Source of the DNA: Gari tellinella | Lineage: Eukaryota; Mollusca; Bivalvia; Cardiida; Psammobiidae | Length of the DNA stretch: 64,000 bases | Reading direction: 5' to 3' | Assembly (NCBI GenBank): GCA_922989275.2 | Contig: OV277861.1 | Span: 26,070,479 to 26,134,478 of the forward strand | Part shown: piece after piece, positions 37,825 to 50,017 of the stretch | How positions within the stretch are numbered: the first letter of the stretch is position 1 | How the letters are laid out: the number at the start of each line of letters is the position of its first letter | Program-made: the position numbers and the translations under genes | Notes under the pieces: generated by a model | Database searches by the model: none | Told to the model about the DNA's origin: nothing | The model's input: the letters and a program-made list of their open reading frames with translations, nothing else

Positions 37825-37875
37825 ACGATATGACTGAAATACTGTTAAAAGCGAAGTAAAATCATATTAAATCCA
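37825..37875 (+). mobile_element. SINE 3' tail fragment
   Basis: CGATATGACTGAAATACTGT and AAAGCGAAGTAAAATCATA match the tail of the SINE at 18.7 kb. The 5' part is not recognisable. Confidence 0.55.
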
Positions 37876-37921
37876 AATCCAGTTACAATATTAAATTTGA
37901 ATGTGGCACCAAGTATATGTA

Positions 37922-38008
37922 TCATTTACAAACAGTGTAGACCAAGATCAGAGGGCTCTTAAAAGAGCCCTCTGATCAGGGTCTGCACTGTTTGCAAATT
38001 GGATTGTT
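37922..38008. repeat. HP-C core palindrome
   Basis: AAACAGTGTAGACCAAGATC and the inverse GGTCTGCACTGTTTG around GAGGGCTCTTAAAAGAGCCC. No clear outer ends. Confidence 0.7.
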
Positions 38009-38143
38009 TTGAAGGGACCCTCTGAGCAGGGTCCTTTGTTATTTTTGCAAAGGACCAATTCGCTATTATCCCAGCACAGTAAGGATTAAACTTGAGAGAA
38101 ATATTCTACAAATGCAGACATTAGGTCAGTGTTATATGTTAAT

Positions 38144-38322
38144 AGGGCTCCAGATAAGAGGGAGTAAACCAAACAAATCCAAACTTTCAGCACCAAATCC
38201 TATGGTGTTACTACTCATTAGAATCCTCTCGAAGAGACGATCTAATGATTAGTAACACCATAGGTTTTAATGCAGAAATAAAGATTTTAGTTTTTGAAAG
38301 TCTCCCCTTAACTGGAGCTCTG
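38144..38322. mobile_element. HP-D MITE
   Basis: Ends AGGGCTCCAGATAAGAGGG and ACTGGAGCTCT. Centre CCTCTCGAAGAGACGA in ATTAGA arms. Confidence 0.8.
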
Positions 38323-38879
38323 ATGTTAAGTCGTGAGGTACCATGCAAATGAATCATTGTATGAGAAGGTTTAGGTCTTTTAGATTGGTGTCTTTTTTCT
38401 CTTCTTTTTTTCTTCGCTGAGATGATAACTGTAGACATAGTGTTAAATTTTGCATTTGTTAAGAATTGTTTGTTGATCTACCAATCCTCATATGAGACTA
38501 TTCAATAACTCTGGAAGTTTGTACACATACTTTTGATGAAAGGAATAGCTTATACTTGGTACACATCTTTAGTTAAAAGACATTTGGATTTCCCTGTTTC
38601 TATTTATAGATTTGGAATTCCAACTTTAGTGTCAAACATTACCTTGCATGAATTATTATCAACATTATTGGGAACAACTATCAGAGACACATTGCATATA
38701 TATGTATCCTGTAGAATATACTATTATGATCTGAATCCGTCCATAGTTTGTATATTTTTGTTTTATTTATTTTCCATTTTGACATTTAGATGTCGAAATA
38801 TGATAGTTGAACATCATTTTACTGATTCACAGAAATTTCTAATTCCTTACACATTTTCATCAGTGGCAAGACAGACTAG
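38323..38879. other. Non-coding DNA between elements
   Basis: An AT-rich open frame of 134 codons (38533-38937) runs into the HP-K repeat at its end, has no recognisable domain and is probably chance. It could be part of a long TSGA10 3' UTR. Confidence 0.4.
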
Positions 38880-39024
38880 GCTTAAAGGTTATAAAGCATT
38901 TGAGTTGAGTCTGAGATTGTTCTCAAGCTGCATTTGATTGGTCAGGTTTGAACATTGGCTCAAATCAGACCAATCAAATGCTTGAGAACAATCTCGGACT
39001 CAATTGAAACACTTTAAAGCCTTG
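38880..39024. mobile_element. HP-K palindromic element
   Basis: Outer arms GGCTTAAAGGTTATAAAG and CACTTTAAAGCC. The inner palindrome has TGAGTCTGAGATTGTTCTCA and ATTGGTC/GACCAAT. Confidence 0.7.
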
Positions 39025-39201
39025 GACTCTGTTTTGCTCTCTGCAGACGTGTGTTTTTTTTGTGTAGAAATGAATTTATGTATCATGATGCATTGTGTAT
39101 TTTACACTGCAAATATTTAAGTTATAACAAACCAAGTACAAATCCTACTATCATCATCAATCTAATGAAGACTCTTGATGGTTATATAGACAAACTGCAG
39201 C

Positions 39202-39444
39202 TTTACCCATTATCCCAAGCCTGTTTCTAGTTTTGAAGTAAGGTGACCACTTAAAGCAGGTTGAAAGTATAAAGCAGAATGCGCCTTAAGGCGCATTCTG
39301 CTTTACTTTCAGCCTGCTTTAAGCTATCACTTACCTGGGAATAGAAACGTTCTCTTATGGTTCATATTCAAGACTGTATAAAGTGAAATTATTTTCCTCA
39401 GTGGTGGAATAAATTAAAGGCGTATTTATGGGGTAATGGGTTAA
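39202..39444. mobile_element. HP-A MITE
   Basis: Apex AATGCGCCTTAAGGCGCATT; left end slightly decayed; right end GGGGTAATGGGTTAA. Confidence 0.83.
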
Positions 39445-39993
39445 CCCTTTCCTCTCTGGCCATCTGCAAATCATCACTATCTTACTCTGTTTAAAACAAG
39501 ATACTGCTTAAAGCAAGATGATAGTAAAGCTAAAGCTTTACTTTTATCTGGCTTTAAGCTGCCACTTCTCAAATATGCTTCTGTGGAGGAAAGGGTTATA
39601 CTTATAGCAAGATGTAAGTCAAGCAGTTTGCTTTAAACAGCCCTCTGCCATAAACACTCCAAAATAATCTTCTTCCTATCTTTGGTTTTGGATTTGTAAC
39701 TGAAAAGTGGTTAAATTTACTTCACTATTACCTTGAGACAATAGTGTAAGAATTAATGGTCTATATTAGATATATGATAGTGATTTGTATGAACAATATT
39801 GAGTGTGAGCTAAACCCTTTACTGCCAATAGAATGTATAATCATTGTTAGAACAAACTCTCATATTCTGGGTCAGCTAAGAATAGCCGTCACAGGCTGTA
39901 GAACGACATTGAAGGCGAGCACTGATATTTACAGAGTAACAGTACATATGTGAACACTAAACGGGTAGGTTGGCTGTGAAACATTCCAGTATA

Positions 39994-40185
39994 CAGGGCT
40001 CCAGATAAGAGGGAGTAAACTTAACAAATCCAACATTTTCTCACTTATTCAACACCAAATCCTATGGCGTAACTATTCATTAGAATCGTCTCGAAGAGAC
40101 GATTCTAATGAGTTGTAACACCATAGGGTTTAAAGCAGAAATAAAAATTTTAGTTTTTGAAATACTCCCCCTATCTGGAGCCCTG
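39994..40185. mobile_element. HP-D MITE, near complete
   Basis: Ends CAGGGCTCCAGATAAGAGGG and ATCTGGAGCCCTG. Palindrome centre AATCGTCTCGAAGAGACGAT. Confidence 0.87.
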
Positions 40186-40196
40186 GAACTATATTT

Positions 40197-40211
40197 GAGA
40201 GAGAGAGAGAC
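40197..40211. repeat. (GA)n microsatellite
   Basis: Seven GA units. Confidence 0.7.
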
Positions 40212-40554
40212 GTATAAGACAATAGCATCTCCTGCCAATATTAGCCATATTAGCTTGTGTCCAAAACAAATGTATTGGTAGTGTAGTTGATATTTATACA
40301 GTATTTTTGGATTTTTTTTCTAAGAAATAATAAAAATATTGGATTGTATAGACTGACTTTGCTGTTGTTTTTTCTATCCGTTGTCAGGTTATATTGGAGC
40401 TTACATCTAGCGCTATTGTTGCATTGTGAATTTTAGTATGGTTAAAGAATTTACGATTTTGTGTAAAAAATATGGGGATAAAATTCAACAAACATTTATA
40501 CAATGGGGTAAATTTGTTCCGCTGTTTTAACTCATTCACTGCCATATTTATTGT

Positions 40555-40947
40555 CTGCTTTACCCCATAGTTGGTTTCTAGTACTGATGATAGATGACCA
40601 TTTAACCCACTGCTCCATAAATATGCCCTTTTCTACCTTTTATTCCTCCGCTGCAAAAATAAAAGTTCCAATTAATACATAATAAATATGCACCATAAAC
40701 AATATTTTCTATATCCTTGCAGACGATAGCTTAAAGCAGGTTGAAGGTAAAGCAAAATGTGCCTTAAGACTAAAATAAAAAAGGTTGAAAGTAAAGCCTG
40801 AATGCTTCATTTTCAGCCTGCTTTAAAATACAATCTGCTAGGATACAGACAATATTTCCTATGGTACATATTCATGACTGTATAAACTGGAACTATTTTC
40901 CTTAGTGGAGCAATAAATTAAAGGCAGATTTATGTGGTAATGGGTTA
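40555..40947. mobile_element. Two nested or joined HP-A copies, decayed
   Basis: A first right-type fragment (40558-40600) runs into a second left end TTTAACCCACTGCTCCATAA; the palindrome is interrupted. Right end GTGGTAATGGGTTAA. Confidence 0.65.
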
Positions 40948-40965
40948 AAACTGTTCTATACTATT

Positions 40966-41480
40966 ACGGAAAAAAGGCTTGCCTTTTTTCCGTTCTTATG
41001 TAATGCATGATAAAATCAAAGGTATTCCAATTTTATTCAATCACTGACAGACTTTGAAAAGTGTTTGATTTGCGCGTGAATAATTTCCTCAAAACTAGGC
41101 AACTACAAAACATGGGGGCTGACATCTTGGATGATGACGTCACGCTTTTACGAAGAGTTGTGCGTGACGTTTCGGAATTCCCGATTTCGGTGCTATTTTT
41201 AAACCATTTTAAGCATGAATAACCCCCAACACTCACTTGAAATGATTTTCTCCAAAGGACAAAGCTTCAAACAGTTCAATTCATACCCTTAAACGCTTAA
41301 ATGAACGTTATTTACAAAAATCTACTTCTCAATCGAACCGATAAAAATAACGGATTACCAATACGCCGTCAATATAAATAATGACGTCATTATTGGTGGT
41401 CATATGACTTCCAAAAATAGTTTCAGATTGCATTATAGGTGTACGGAGGAGTTTTAACTTTTAACATTGTATACACGGGT
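40966..41480. other. Non-coding stretch with hairpin and CRE-like sites
   Basis: A perfect hairpin GGAAAAAAGGCTTGCCTTTT lies at 40969-40995. TGACGTCA occurs at 41135 and 41385. It may be a repeat or a regulatory region; no exon is seen. Confidence 0.4.
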
Positions 41481-41589
41481 GCTTATAGATCTATTTGATT
41501 ATTTGGTTTAACAACATATAGATCTTGTCCCAAACAATTTAGGTATAAAATAAAAGTTCGAGTCGGTTGTGTAATCCAGATCGGCATAG

Positions 41590-43330
41590 CCTCGAGCAGG
41601 GCCGGATCCAGAAATCTTTCAAGGGGGGGGGGGGGTGGGGGGGGGGGCACAGATGGGGAGGGTATGGGAGGGGTATTTTTTAAAACTTGCATACTAAATG
41701 GTGCATTCTGAGGGCATTCTAAGAAGAAGTTAACATCGATAGAATGATGTAAATACCCCCAATGGAACACCCAAAAAAGTGGTTTCATAAGACAAAGAGA
41801 AAAAAAAATATCATAATCTGGAGAATTTTTTAATAGCTTTATCTCCATTCTCAGAAATCTATTACTCCACACCAGGGTCATACAAAGATTTTCATCAGTG
41901 CATTCAAAACACAGGCCTTCAACTGATCTCAATGCAAAAAGTTGAAAAAAGTAGGACTGTTTTTCAAGTGGAAAAGGAGGAAGATTTTCAATTAAATAGT
42001 TCATGTAGGAACTGTTTGATACAAAATACCTCATGGAGTCATCGTGCTCTTATAAAGTTAAGTAATCCACAAGCTAGAGTTAAAGACATTCTCACCCAAA
42101 GCCATTTTATTCTTTGGTTATAATTTATTCAACAGGCCGAAGATGCGTCCCAACAGGTTTAGGGGGGTCCGGGGGTACTCCCCCCTGAAATTTTTTGAAA
42201 TCAAGCGCTTCATTTCCTGCATTCTGGGCCATACTGAGGGTGCTTCAAGACTTATTAGGCAATAAGTAGGAATAGAAGGAGGTTTTGGTAGAAAAATAGG
42301 AAAAGTAGGAAGGTGAACAAAAAGTTGGAAAATAATATATAGGATAGGTACGAAAAAACTTGCATAAAAAATAGCGCATTCTGAGGGCATTCTAAGAGAA
42401 AGTTAACATAGATAGAATGATGTAAACACCCCCAATGAAACACCCAAAAAAGTGGTTTCATAAGACAAAGAGATGATAAATTTTCCAGCGTTTCATGCAT
42501 TGAAAACACAGGCCTTCAACTGATCTCAATGCAAAAAGTAGGGAAAAAGTAGGAGTTTTTCAAGTGGAAAAGTAGGAAAAAGGAGGAAGATTTTCAATAA
42601 AATAGTAGGAACTGTTTGATACAAAATATCACATGGAGTCATCATGCTCATATAAATTTAAGTAATCCGCAATCTTGAGTTAAAGACATTCTCGCACAAA
42701 GCCATAATTATTCTTTGGTTATATTTTATTCAACAGGCCGAAGATGCGTCCCAACAGGTTTAGGGGGGTTCGGCGGTACTCCCCCTGGAAAATTTTGAAA
42801 TCAAGCGCTTCATTTCCTGCATTCTGGCTCTGGTGAAAGGTTGTAGTCCAGCCATTAATCTCTAACCCTAACCCTCCTATTCATATGCATACTGTTACAT
42901 TAGGGAGGTCCGGGGCATGCCCCCTCCTCTCACCCCCTGGAAAATTTATACCCAGATGATCAATGGTGCGTTCTGATGGGAGTTTTTTCGCATTCAAAAT
43001 AGGTAAAATACTACATAAATCTGTGTAAATATTCAATTCAAAATAACATATCAAAATCTTTAATATACAGGATAATAGGATAATACCTTTGACAGATTGT
43101 CTTCTGGCCATTAACCTGAAACCTACCCCTACCCGCTCTGATTATTGTTCACACTGTCACTAAGGGGATCCCGGGAACGTTTTAATTTCAAGATGGTATC
43201 TGGTGAATTCTGGGGCATTCTGCACATTTAAAACAGTTACAATAATAATATAAATACAATAAATATATATAAATATTCTGCAACTAATTTTGGCAAAACT
43301 ATTGGAGGGGAAGGGGGCTGGTCCTACATG
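41590..43330. repeat. Diverged tandem repeats with GGCCGGATCCAG-type units
   Basis: Two good units (about 41680-42190 and 42355-42830) share GCATTCTGAGGGCATTCTAA, CACCCAAAAAAGTGGTTTCA and GCCGAAGATGCGTCCCAACA. Weaker units follow near 42900, 43160 and 43480. A G-run lies at 41625-41648. Open frames here are repeat-derived. Confidence 0.7.
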
Positions 43331-43635
43331 CCTGAGTTAATTGGGTATTATTCATCATCTAGTTAGGCATTCAATACTGCCTTGCTTTTTGTTACCCTTA
43401 AGTATTTTCATCTTATTTTATTAGATTAACAGGCCTGTAGGATATGCAATTTGGGGGCACAGGCCTTAGGCATAGCTAGATCATTTGTGTATGTGCTGAA
43501 TGCTTTCGCACATTCAAAACAGGTAAAATACCGGTACTTGCATAAATTTATGTAAAGATCTATAGGTAACTTTTACTTACACATGTATCGGCAAAATTAT
43601 TGGGGGACACAGGAGCATTTTTATTTTTTGATTTG

Positions 43636-45240
43636 GGGGGGGGGGGGGGGGGGGGGGCTCACACCGTCGTGCCCATCCTTGTTACTACGGGCCTGTCTCT
43701 GGTTCAAACACAGACCAGGCATGCTGAGGATTTGAGGGGGCACAGGGGCAATTTTGGATTTACTGGCCTGTAGGTTATGCAATTTGGGGGCACAGGCATT
43801 TTCATTTTGTGTATGGGGGAGGGGGGGGGCACAGGGGGCATACTGCTGTGTCCCATCCTTGTAGGCTACATGCCTGTGTTGGTCTGGGGAGGGGGCACAC
43901 AGCGGTGCCCCCATCATTGTTACTACAGGCCTGTGTCTGGTTCAATCACAGACCAGGCATACTGAGGATTTGAGGGGGCACAGGGGCAATTTTGGGTTTA
44001 CTGGCCTGTTGGATATGTAATTTAGGGGCACAGGCACAGGCAGTTTTATATTTTGTTTGGGGAGGGGCACAGGGGGCACACTGTCGTGCCCCAATCCTTG
44101 TTACTACGGGCCTGTGTCGGGTTCAAACACAGACCAGGCATACTGAGGATTTGAGGGGGCACAGGGGCAATTTTGGATTTACTGGCCTGTTGGATATGTA
44201 ATTTAGGGGCACAGGCACAGGCAGTTTTATATTTTGTTTGGGGAGGGGCACAGGGGGCACACTGTCGTGCCCCCATCCTTGTTACTACGGGCCTGTGTCG
44301 GGTTCAAACACAGACCAGGCATACTGAGGATTTGAGGGGGCACAGGGGCAATTTTGGATTTACTGGCCTGTAGGATATGCAATTTGGGGGCACAGGCACA
44401 GGCATTTTCATTTTGTGTATGGGGGAGGGGGGGGGGCACAGGGGGCATACTGCTGTGTCCCATCCTTGTAACTACATGCCTGTGTTGGTCTGGGGAGTGG
44501 GCACACAGCGGTGCCCCCATCATTGTTACTACAGGCCTGTGTCTGGTTCAATCACAGACCAGGCATACTGAGGATTTGAGGGGGCACAGGGGCAATTTTG
44601 GGTTTACTGGCCTGTTGGATATGTAATTTAGGGGCACAGGCACAGGCACAGGCAGTTTTATATTTTGTTTGGGGAGGGACACAGGGGGCACACTGTCGTG
44701 CCCCCCCCCCCATCCTTGTTACTACGGGCCTGTGTCGGGTTCAAACACAGACCAGGCATACTGAGGATTTGAGGGGGCACAGGGGCAATTTTGGATTTAC
44801 TGGCCTGTAGGATATGCAATTTGGGAACACAGGCACAGGCAGTTTTATTTTTTGGTTGGGGAGGGGCACACGGGGCACACTGCCTTGCCCCCCATCCTTG
44901 TTACTATGGGCCTGTGTCGGGTTCAAACACAGACCAGGCATACTGAGGATTTGAGGGGGCACAGGGGCAATTTTGGATTTACTGGCCTGTAGGATATGCA
45001 ATTTGGGGGCACAGGCAGTTTTATTTTTTGGTTGGGGAGGGGCACAGTGCCTTGCCCCCATCCTTGTTACTATGGGCCTGTGTCGGGTTCAAACACAGAC
45101 CAGGCATACTGAGGATTTGAGGGGGCACAGGGGCAATTTTGGATTGACTGGCCTGTAGGATATGCAATTTGGGGGCACAGGCAGTTTTATGTTTTGGTTG
45201 GGGAGGGGCACAGGGGGCACACTGCCGTACCCCCCAACCT
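43636..45240. repeat. G-rich satellite, eight units of about 182 or 240 bp
   Basis: The word CTGAGGATTTGAGGGGGCAC recurs at 43724, 43962, 44143, 44324, 44568, 44761, 44943 and 45109. Spacings are 238, 181, 181, 244, 193, 182 and 166 bp. The longer units contain an extra block with TGCTGTGTCCCATCCTTG. A run of about 23 G lies near 43636. Many GGGG blocks give quadruplex potential. The translations in both strands are not genes. Confidence 0.88.
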
Positions 45241-45519
45241 CGACGAGTGTGATCTGGAATACACAACGAACTGATACACACTGGTGATAGATCTATTCCG
45301 TTTTCATTAGTATAATTTTGCTTTTTTCCGTCCATAGGCAAAGCCTAAATACATATTATTTCAAAGCTAGATTTAAGGCTAAATGACTGGAAACATCTTA
45401 GCATGCTAGCAGTGAAACCATGATACTCTTTGCAAACCAGTGATAATTTTACCTGCGCATCCCGAGTCCTATACTCATTAAAATTGCCAGGGACTCATTA
45501 TTTAAAAAGTTGCGAGTCC

Positions 45520-45690
45520 CATAGCTTCTGGCCTTTATAAACCTATTACTCATAAGCAAATAGTAGCTTAAAGAAGGTTAAAAGTTAAGCAGAATGTGCC
45601 TTAAGGCACATTCTGCTTTACTTTCAACCTGCTTTAAGTAGTCACTTGTCTTCAAAACTAGAAATAAGTTATATTAGATATTGTGTTAAG
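45520..45690. mobile_element. HP-A core in another repeat
   Basis: Apex AATGTGCCTTAAGGCACATT. Flanks carry GACTCATT and CAAGGACTCA direct and inverted words instead of normal HP-A ends. Confidence 0.65.
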
Positions 45691-45999
45691 TTTTCACCTC
45701 AAGGACTCACTGTTTGTCTCAAGGACTCATTGTTTTACAAAATGTGCATTCCAAGGACTCATTCATCTGATTTCTAAAATTATCACTGGCAAACAGATTG
45801 GATCCTGTTTGCAATGACCTCTATGTTTTGATGACTTAACTTGTTGAACCATAACGAGGAGTATAAACATAATTTACACCAATATACCTAATATAAGAGA
45901 ACACTTGTCCTATGCAAACACTGTAGACCCTGATCTAAGGCCACTTTGCAATATATTCTAGAATCAACTTTTTTAAAAAGCGGAACAGGTATTGGTTAT

Positions 46000-46210
46000 T
46001 TAACCCATTACCCCATATATTTATTCTAGCTTTGAAGACTGGTGACCACTTAAAGTGGGTTGAAAGTAAAGCAGAACTACCTACTATGATATAGAAAATA
46101 TTTCTTTTGGATATATTTATGACTTTATAAAGTGGAACTATTTTCTGCAGCAGAGGAATACATGTAAATTAGAGGTGAAATGTGCAGTTATAAATGGGGT
46201 AATTGCTAAT
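46000..46210. mobile_element. HP-A MITE, palindrome half lost
   Basis: Left end TTAACCCATTACCCCATAT; only the left arm TTGAAAGTAAAGCAGAA remains. Confidence 0.7.
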
Positions 46211-46614
46211 TAGTTTCAGGGGTCAATGAGATCCTGCATTTGTAGTGAAAGAATATCGTTTACGCTGCTATACAGTCATGTACTTAGGCTCAATGTAACC
46301 ATGGGTATAAATGGATGCAAACCTAAATGTATCCACCAGCTTCAGCACCTAGAATGCATGTGTGCGGATCCAGAGGGGCTAGGGACGGAGGTCCGGACCT
46401 CCACTGGGAAACCCTAAAATCGAGGGAAATAAGATGAGGAAGATGACTGTATGTTGTATAGTGAAGAAGACCTTATTCTGTACCGTTAACGAATTGCAAT
46501 GCACTGTACTGTAGAAAATATAAAAAAAAATTCATTCTGATTACAAATTTATAAATACGACAACCGAAGCTTCTAGAATTAAAGCTACTACTACTAATGA
46601 CACTGCTGCGGTTT

Positions 46615-47496
46615 TTATACGCCCGTCACCGTTAACTTTTCTTGTTAGCGCTCTCTCACCTTCATTTATTGACCGATTTTGATTAAACTTCCTACAAATA
46701 TTCCATACCACAATAGTTCGGACGAGTTCGCGTTTCAGACGTTGGCGGCTATTTTTAGCAGAGTTATGCCCCTTTATTGTCAAAAATGGGCATTTTAAAA
46801 AAAAAAACCAGAACTTTTTTTTTTATTCAATTGATTTCAAATTTGATATGGTGATACAATGAATGAAGTTACTTAACATATATTACGGGTTTTTGGTTTG
46901 ACTCCGTATTTTCAGAGTTATGCCCCTTCACACAATTTTTTTAACAATATATTGTTTCCTGATAATACTTTTACTAACATTTTGTCTATTGTAACCAAAT
47001 TCTCATCATACAGGGAAGGCACCTGTGAATTTTGGTCCTGTTAAACTTCAGACGTTGGCGACTATTTTTAGCAGAGTAATGCCCCCTTTATTGTCAAAAA
47101 TGGGCATTTTTTAAAAAACCCAGAACTTTTTTCTTTTCTATTCAATTGATTTCAAATTTGATATTTGGTTCCTGTTAAATTATTTTTTAACGAGTTATGC
47201 CCCTTTACATACTTAAAATTTAAGATAAGCCACACTATCAGACAATAACTTTTAGTTTTCTTTCATCTTTGTATGACTAAGTCTAATAATGAGCAAGACT
47301 GAAAAGTGCAAGGTTGATCACACTCGCAGACTTTACTATAGTGCTTGAGCTATCGCAATACTACAGCATAGTCTTTTTGAGATCGATAGTCGGGCCTACA
47401 CTCCGGGCGACTTTTTCCAGTCGGCCTGAGTCCGGACGACTTTGACACCCGCCGGCCATGACGGGCGTATTTTGCCGCACTGCGGTGCTCTTGTTA
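46615..47496. mobile_element. Repeat with ACGCCCGTCA ends
   Basis: TATACGCCCGTCACCG at the left and CATGACGGGCGTATTTTGCC at the right are inverted. Two tandem parts share GACGTTGGCG and AGAGTTATGCCCC. No coding capacity seen. Confidence 0.6.
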
Positions 47497-47536
47497 GTAC
47501 TACATGTACTTCAACTGCAGTTAAAATTTCGGCTAT

Positions 47537-47841
47537 TTACTCATTTACCCCTGAAACTTTTAATGGAAAATTCCATTTTCAAAATAGGTCTAGTCCATTT
47601 TTGACTATTCAGGGTTGATTTTAACAATATATTTCAAAATTACAAACAGTATAGACCTTGATCAGAGGGCTCCTTTAGGAGCCATCTGATCAGGGTCTAT
47701 ACTGTTTGCATGGGAGAAGTGCACATATATAGGAGCCATCTGATCAGGGTCTATACTGTTTGCATTGGACAAGTGTAATCTACACAGGTACACTGTGTGT
47801 AAATGAGTATACCCACGAGTCGCTAGGGTTGAATGTGTTAA
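47537..47841. mobile_element. HP-C MITE, reversed, with duplicated arm
   Basis: Core GAGGGCTCCTTTAGGAGCC. The right arm AGGAGCCATCTGATCAGGGT is present twice (47688 and 47731), a short tandem duplication. Confidence 0.75.
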
Positions 47842-47906
47842 TACTGCTACTGCTTCAATTATATCTACTTCTACTACTTTTACTGTAAATATTTCTGCTG
47901 CTACTA

Positions 47907-48245
47907 CAGGGCTACAGACGTTTAAGTTTTTAATAAAAAATATTAAAAATCCTAAGATTCCCATTTTAAAAAAAAAATTCAAGCGCGAATTTAGGAACTG
48001 TACCTCTAAAACATGCTATTTGGGTGCTTTTGTGTCGAAATCAATCTTTTTAAAGCAATATATAACACCACAGCCATTTGACATTTGTATATACATGTAA
48101 TAATAAGCGACTACACAAAGTATCAGAATCAATTTTATTTCAATAAAATTCAAAGTTTTCTTAAAAATTCCGTAGATCCAGAGAAATTTAAAAAAAAAAA
48201 AAAACCCAAAGATTTCGGAAAAAAGCCGGAGAAATGACAGCCCTG
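47907..48245. mobile_element. HP-H (hAT-like) MITE
   Basis: Ends CAGGGCTACAGACG and AAATGACAGCCCTG with AAATCCTAAGATTCC inside. No hairpin cargo. Confidence 0.65.
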
Positions 48246-48246
48246 T

Positions 48247-48482
48247 AGAAAACGTTATTCTTTCTTGTTTAAACGCACAAGAAACGCAAATTCAATTGAC
48301 TAAAATGTAAAAGGTGGAACTTTTTTAAATTTCTATGTTAATCTGAGTTGCAAAGGGGATGAAGCCTAGTCAGACCCCGGGTAACCCAGAGTCTGATCTA
48401 GTTACAAACTGTTAGCATTTGAAATAATAATCTTAGCGTTTACAAACGTATTTATTGGGAAAGTATAACGTCTTCTCCACTG
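48247..48482. mobile_element. HP-B MITE, old copy
   Basis: GAAAACGTTATTCTTTCTTG and AACGTCTTCTCCACTG ends. The core ACCCCGGGTAACCCAGAGT has lost perfect pairing. Confidence 0.75.
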
Positions 48483-48574
48483 AACTATTACAAAACCAAT
48501 ACTACCGCTGATGACAATGTTTTTACTAATTCTATAGAATACTACTACTGCTGTTGCTGTTGCTACTATTACTA

Positions 48575-48820
48575 CAGTGGAGAATCTGTTATTCTTTCCC
48601 GTTTAAACGCAAACGTACGCAAACGCAAAGCACTAAAACGTAGAAAAGAACAACTTTTGGACAATTCTGATAATTCTTGTTTATCTTGGTGGCAAACAGT
48701 TTGGAGCCTGATCAGACGCCGGGTGACCCGGCGTCTGATCTGGCTCCAAACTGTTTGCAATTGAAATAATAGTTTTAGCGTAAACGCGTTTATAGGGAAA
48801 GAATAACAGATTCTCTACTG
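48575..48820. mobile_element. HP-B MITE copy 3
   Basis: 246 bp, TA-flanked; apex ACGCCGGGTGACCCGGCGT. Confidence 0.92.
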
Positions 48821-48836
48821 TACCACCACCACTACC

Positions 48837-49170
48837 AGGGCTACCTTAAATTGCTCATAAATATCCTAAGATTTCAAAATTTTCAAGCTCGATTTTAGGA
48901 ATCGTACCTGTAACCCTTTCGCTGTCAGGCTCTATAACACTAACATAATTATGCAAACAGTTTGGATCCAGATCAGACGCCGCGTAACGCGGCGTCTGAT
49001 CTGGATCTAAACTTTGACACACACATCAATGTTTCTTAAGTAGTAAACGCATCAAAATCAAAACTTTAAAAGTAATAGCAGAAATCCGAAGATTTCGGAA
49101 AAATTCGTAGGATCGGAGAAATTCAGAAGAATCCGAAGATTACGGAAAATCCGGAGAAATGGCAGCCCTG
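48837..49170. mobile_element. HP-H MITE carrying a GATCAGACGCCGCG palindrome
   Basis: Ends CAGGGCTACC and ATGGCAGCCCTG. An HP-I type insert (about 48910-49060) has core 48953-49014: AAACAGTTTGGATCCAGATC with apex ACGCCGCGTAACGCGGCGT. Confidence 0.72.
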
Positions 49171-49201
49171 CACTATACTACTATAGCAACAGCTATTAGT
49201 A

Positions 49202-49447
49202 CAGTGGAGAATCTGTTATTCTTTCCCGTTTAAACGCAAACGTACGCAAACGCAAAACACTAAAAAAAAGAAAAGAACAACTTTTAGACAATTCTGATAA
49301 TGCATGTTTATCGTGGTGGCAAACAGTGTGGAGCCTGATCAGACGCCGGGTTACCCGGCGTCTGATCTGGCTCCAAACTGTTTGTATTGTAAATAATAGT
49401 TTAAGCGTAAACGCGTTTATTGGGAAAGAATAACAGATTCTCCACTG
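49202..49447. mobile_element. HP-B MITE copy 4
   Basis: 246 bp, TA-flanked; perfect apex; a few private changes (CTAAAAAAAAGAAAAG). Confidence 0.92.
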
Positions 49448-49540
49448 TAGCTATTTACAAACAGGTAGCTTCAGGTAAGAATAAAACTTTCAGCGAAGAA
49501 AAAATCTTATGATATTATTCGGAGTAAAAATGTAATCCCT

Positions 49541-49800
49541 TCACTTTCATACCCGACATCACTGTATTTGGAGAAAAAAATTGATCTTGATCAGACGCAG
49601 GATCACGCGACGTCTGATCAAGATCCAAACTGATTGACACTAACATGATCGTTTCTTATGTCAAAATGCAACAAAACTGACATTGTAGCCACTGAATTAT
49701 AATTCCGTGATGTACCTAAAGAGGCGAAATATGTCTCACGGTATTCTAGATGTTTATCAACAATAATTACAACAAAACTGTTACAATGTACCTTAAGAGG
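49541..49800. repeat. HP-I type palindrome remnant
   Basis: Core TCTTGATCAGACGCAGGATC and ACGTCTGATCAAGATCC, partly unpaired, just before the CDC25 promoter. Confidence 0.5.
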
Positions 49801-50009
49801 TCAAAATGATCACTTAACTGTGAAGAATCAGGGCTATGGCAGACAAGCCGGGATTGGACCAAACACCTCAATTAACTCTCGGGAGGTGTAATTACTAATT
49901 AGCTTGCACATCCCGAGTGGACTCAGACTGACAAAGTTTCCTCGAGTTCCGCTGGATGTTAATTAACGACTCTGTAATTAGCGAGGTGTGATTATTTCCT
50001 CAAGATGAA

Positions 50010-50017
50010 TATATAAA
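50010..50017 (+). promoter_or_regulatory. TATA box of the CDC25 gene
   Basis: TATATAAA lies 116 bp before the first ATG and fits a transcription start near 50040-50046. Upstream are an inverted CCAAT box (ATTGG at 49853-49857) and several TAATTA or AGGTGTAATTA-like repeats between 49870 and 49995. Motif match only. Confidence 0.55.

Noticed and set aside
38533..38937. 134-codon open frame as a membrane protein gene
   Set aside because: AT-rich, no recognisable domain, no codon bias, and it ends inside the HP-K repeat.
41483..42034. 183-codon minus-strand open frame with a proline run
   Set aside because: It covers a tandem repeat; a second diverged copy at 42255-42509 gives a similar translation. 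The proline run comes from a G-run on the plus strand.
43621..45341. Overlapping Gly/Cys- or Pro-rich open frames on both strands
   Set aside because: They follow the G-rich satellite and exist in both directions; length varies with the repeat unit. Not genes.
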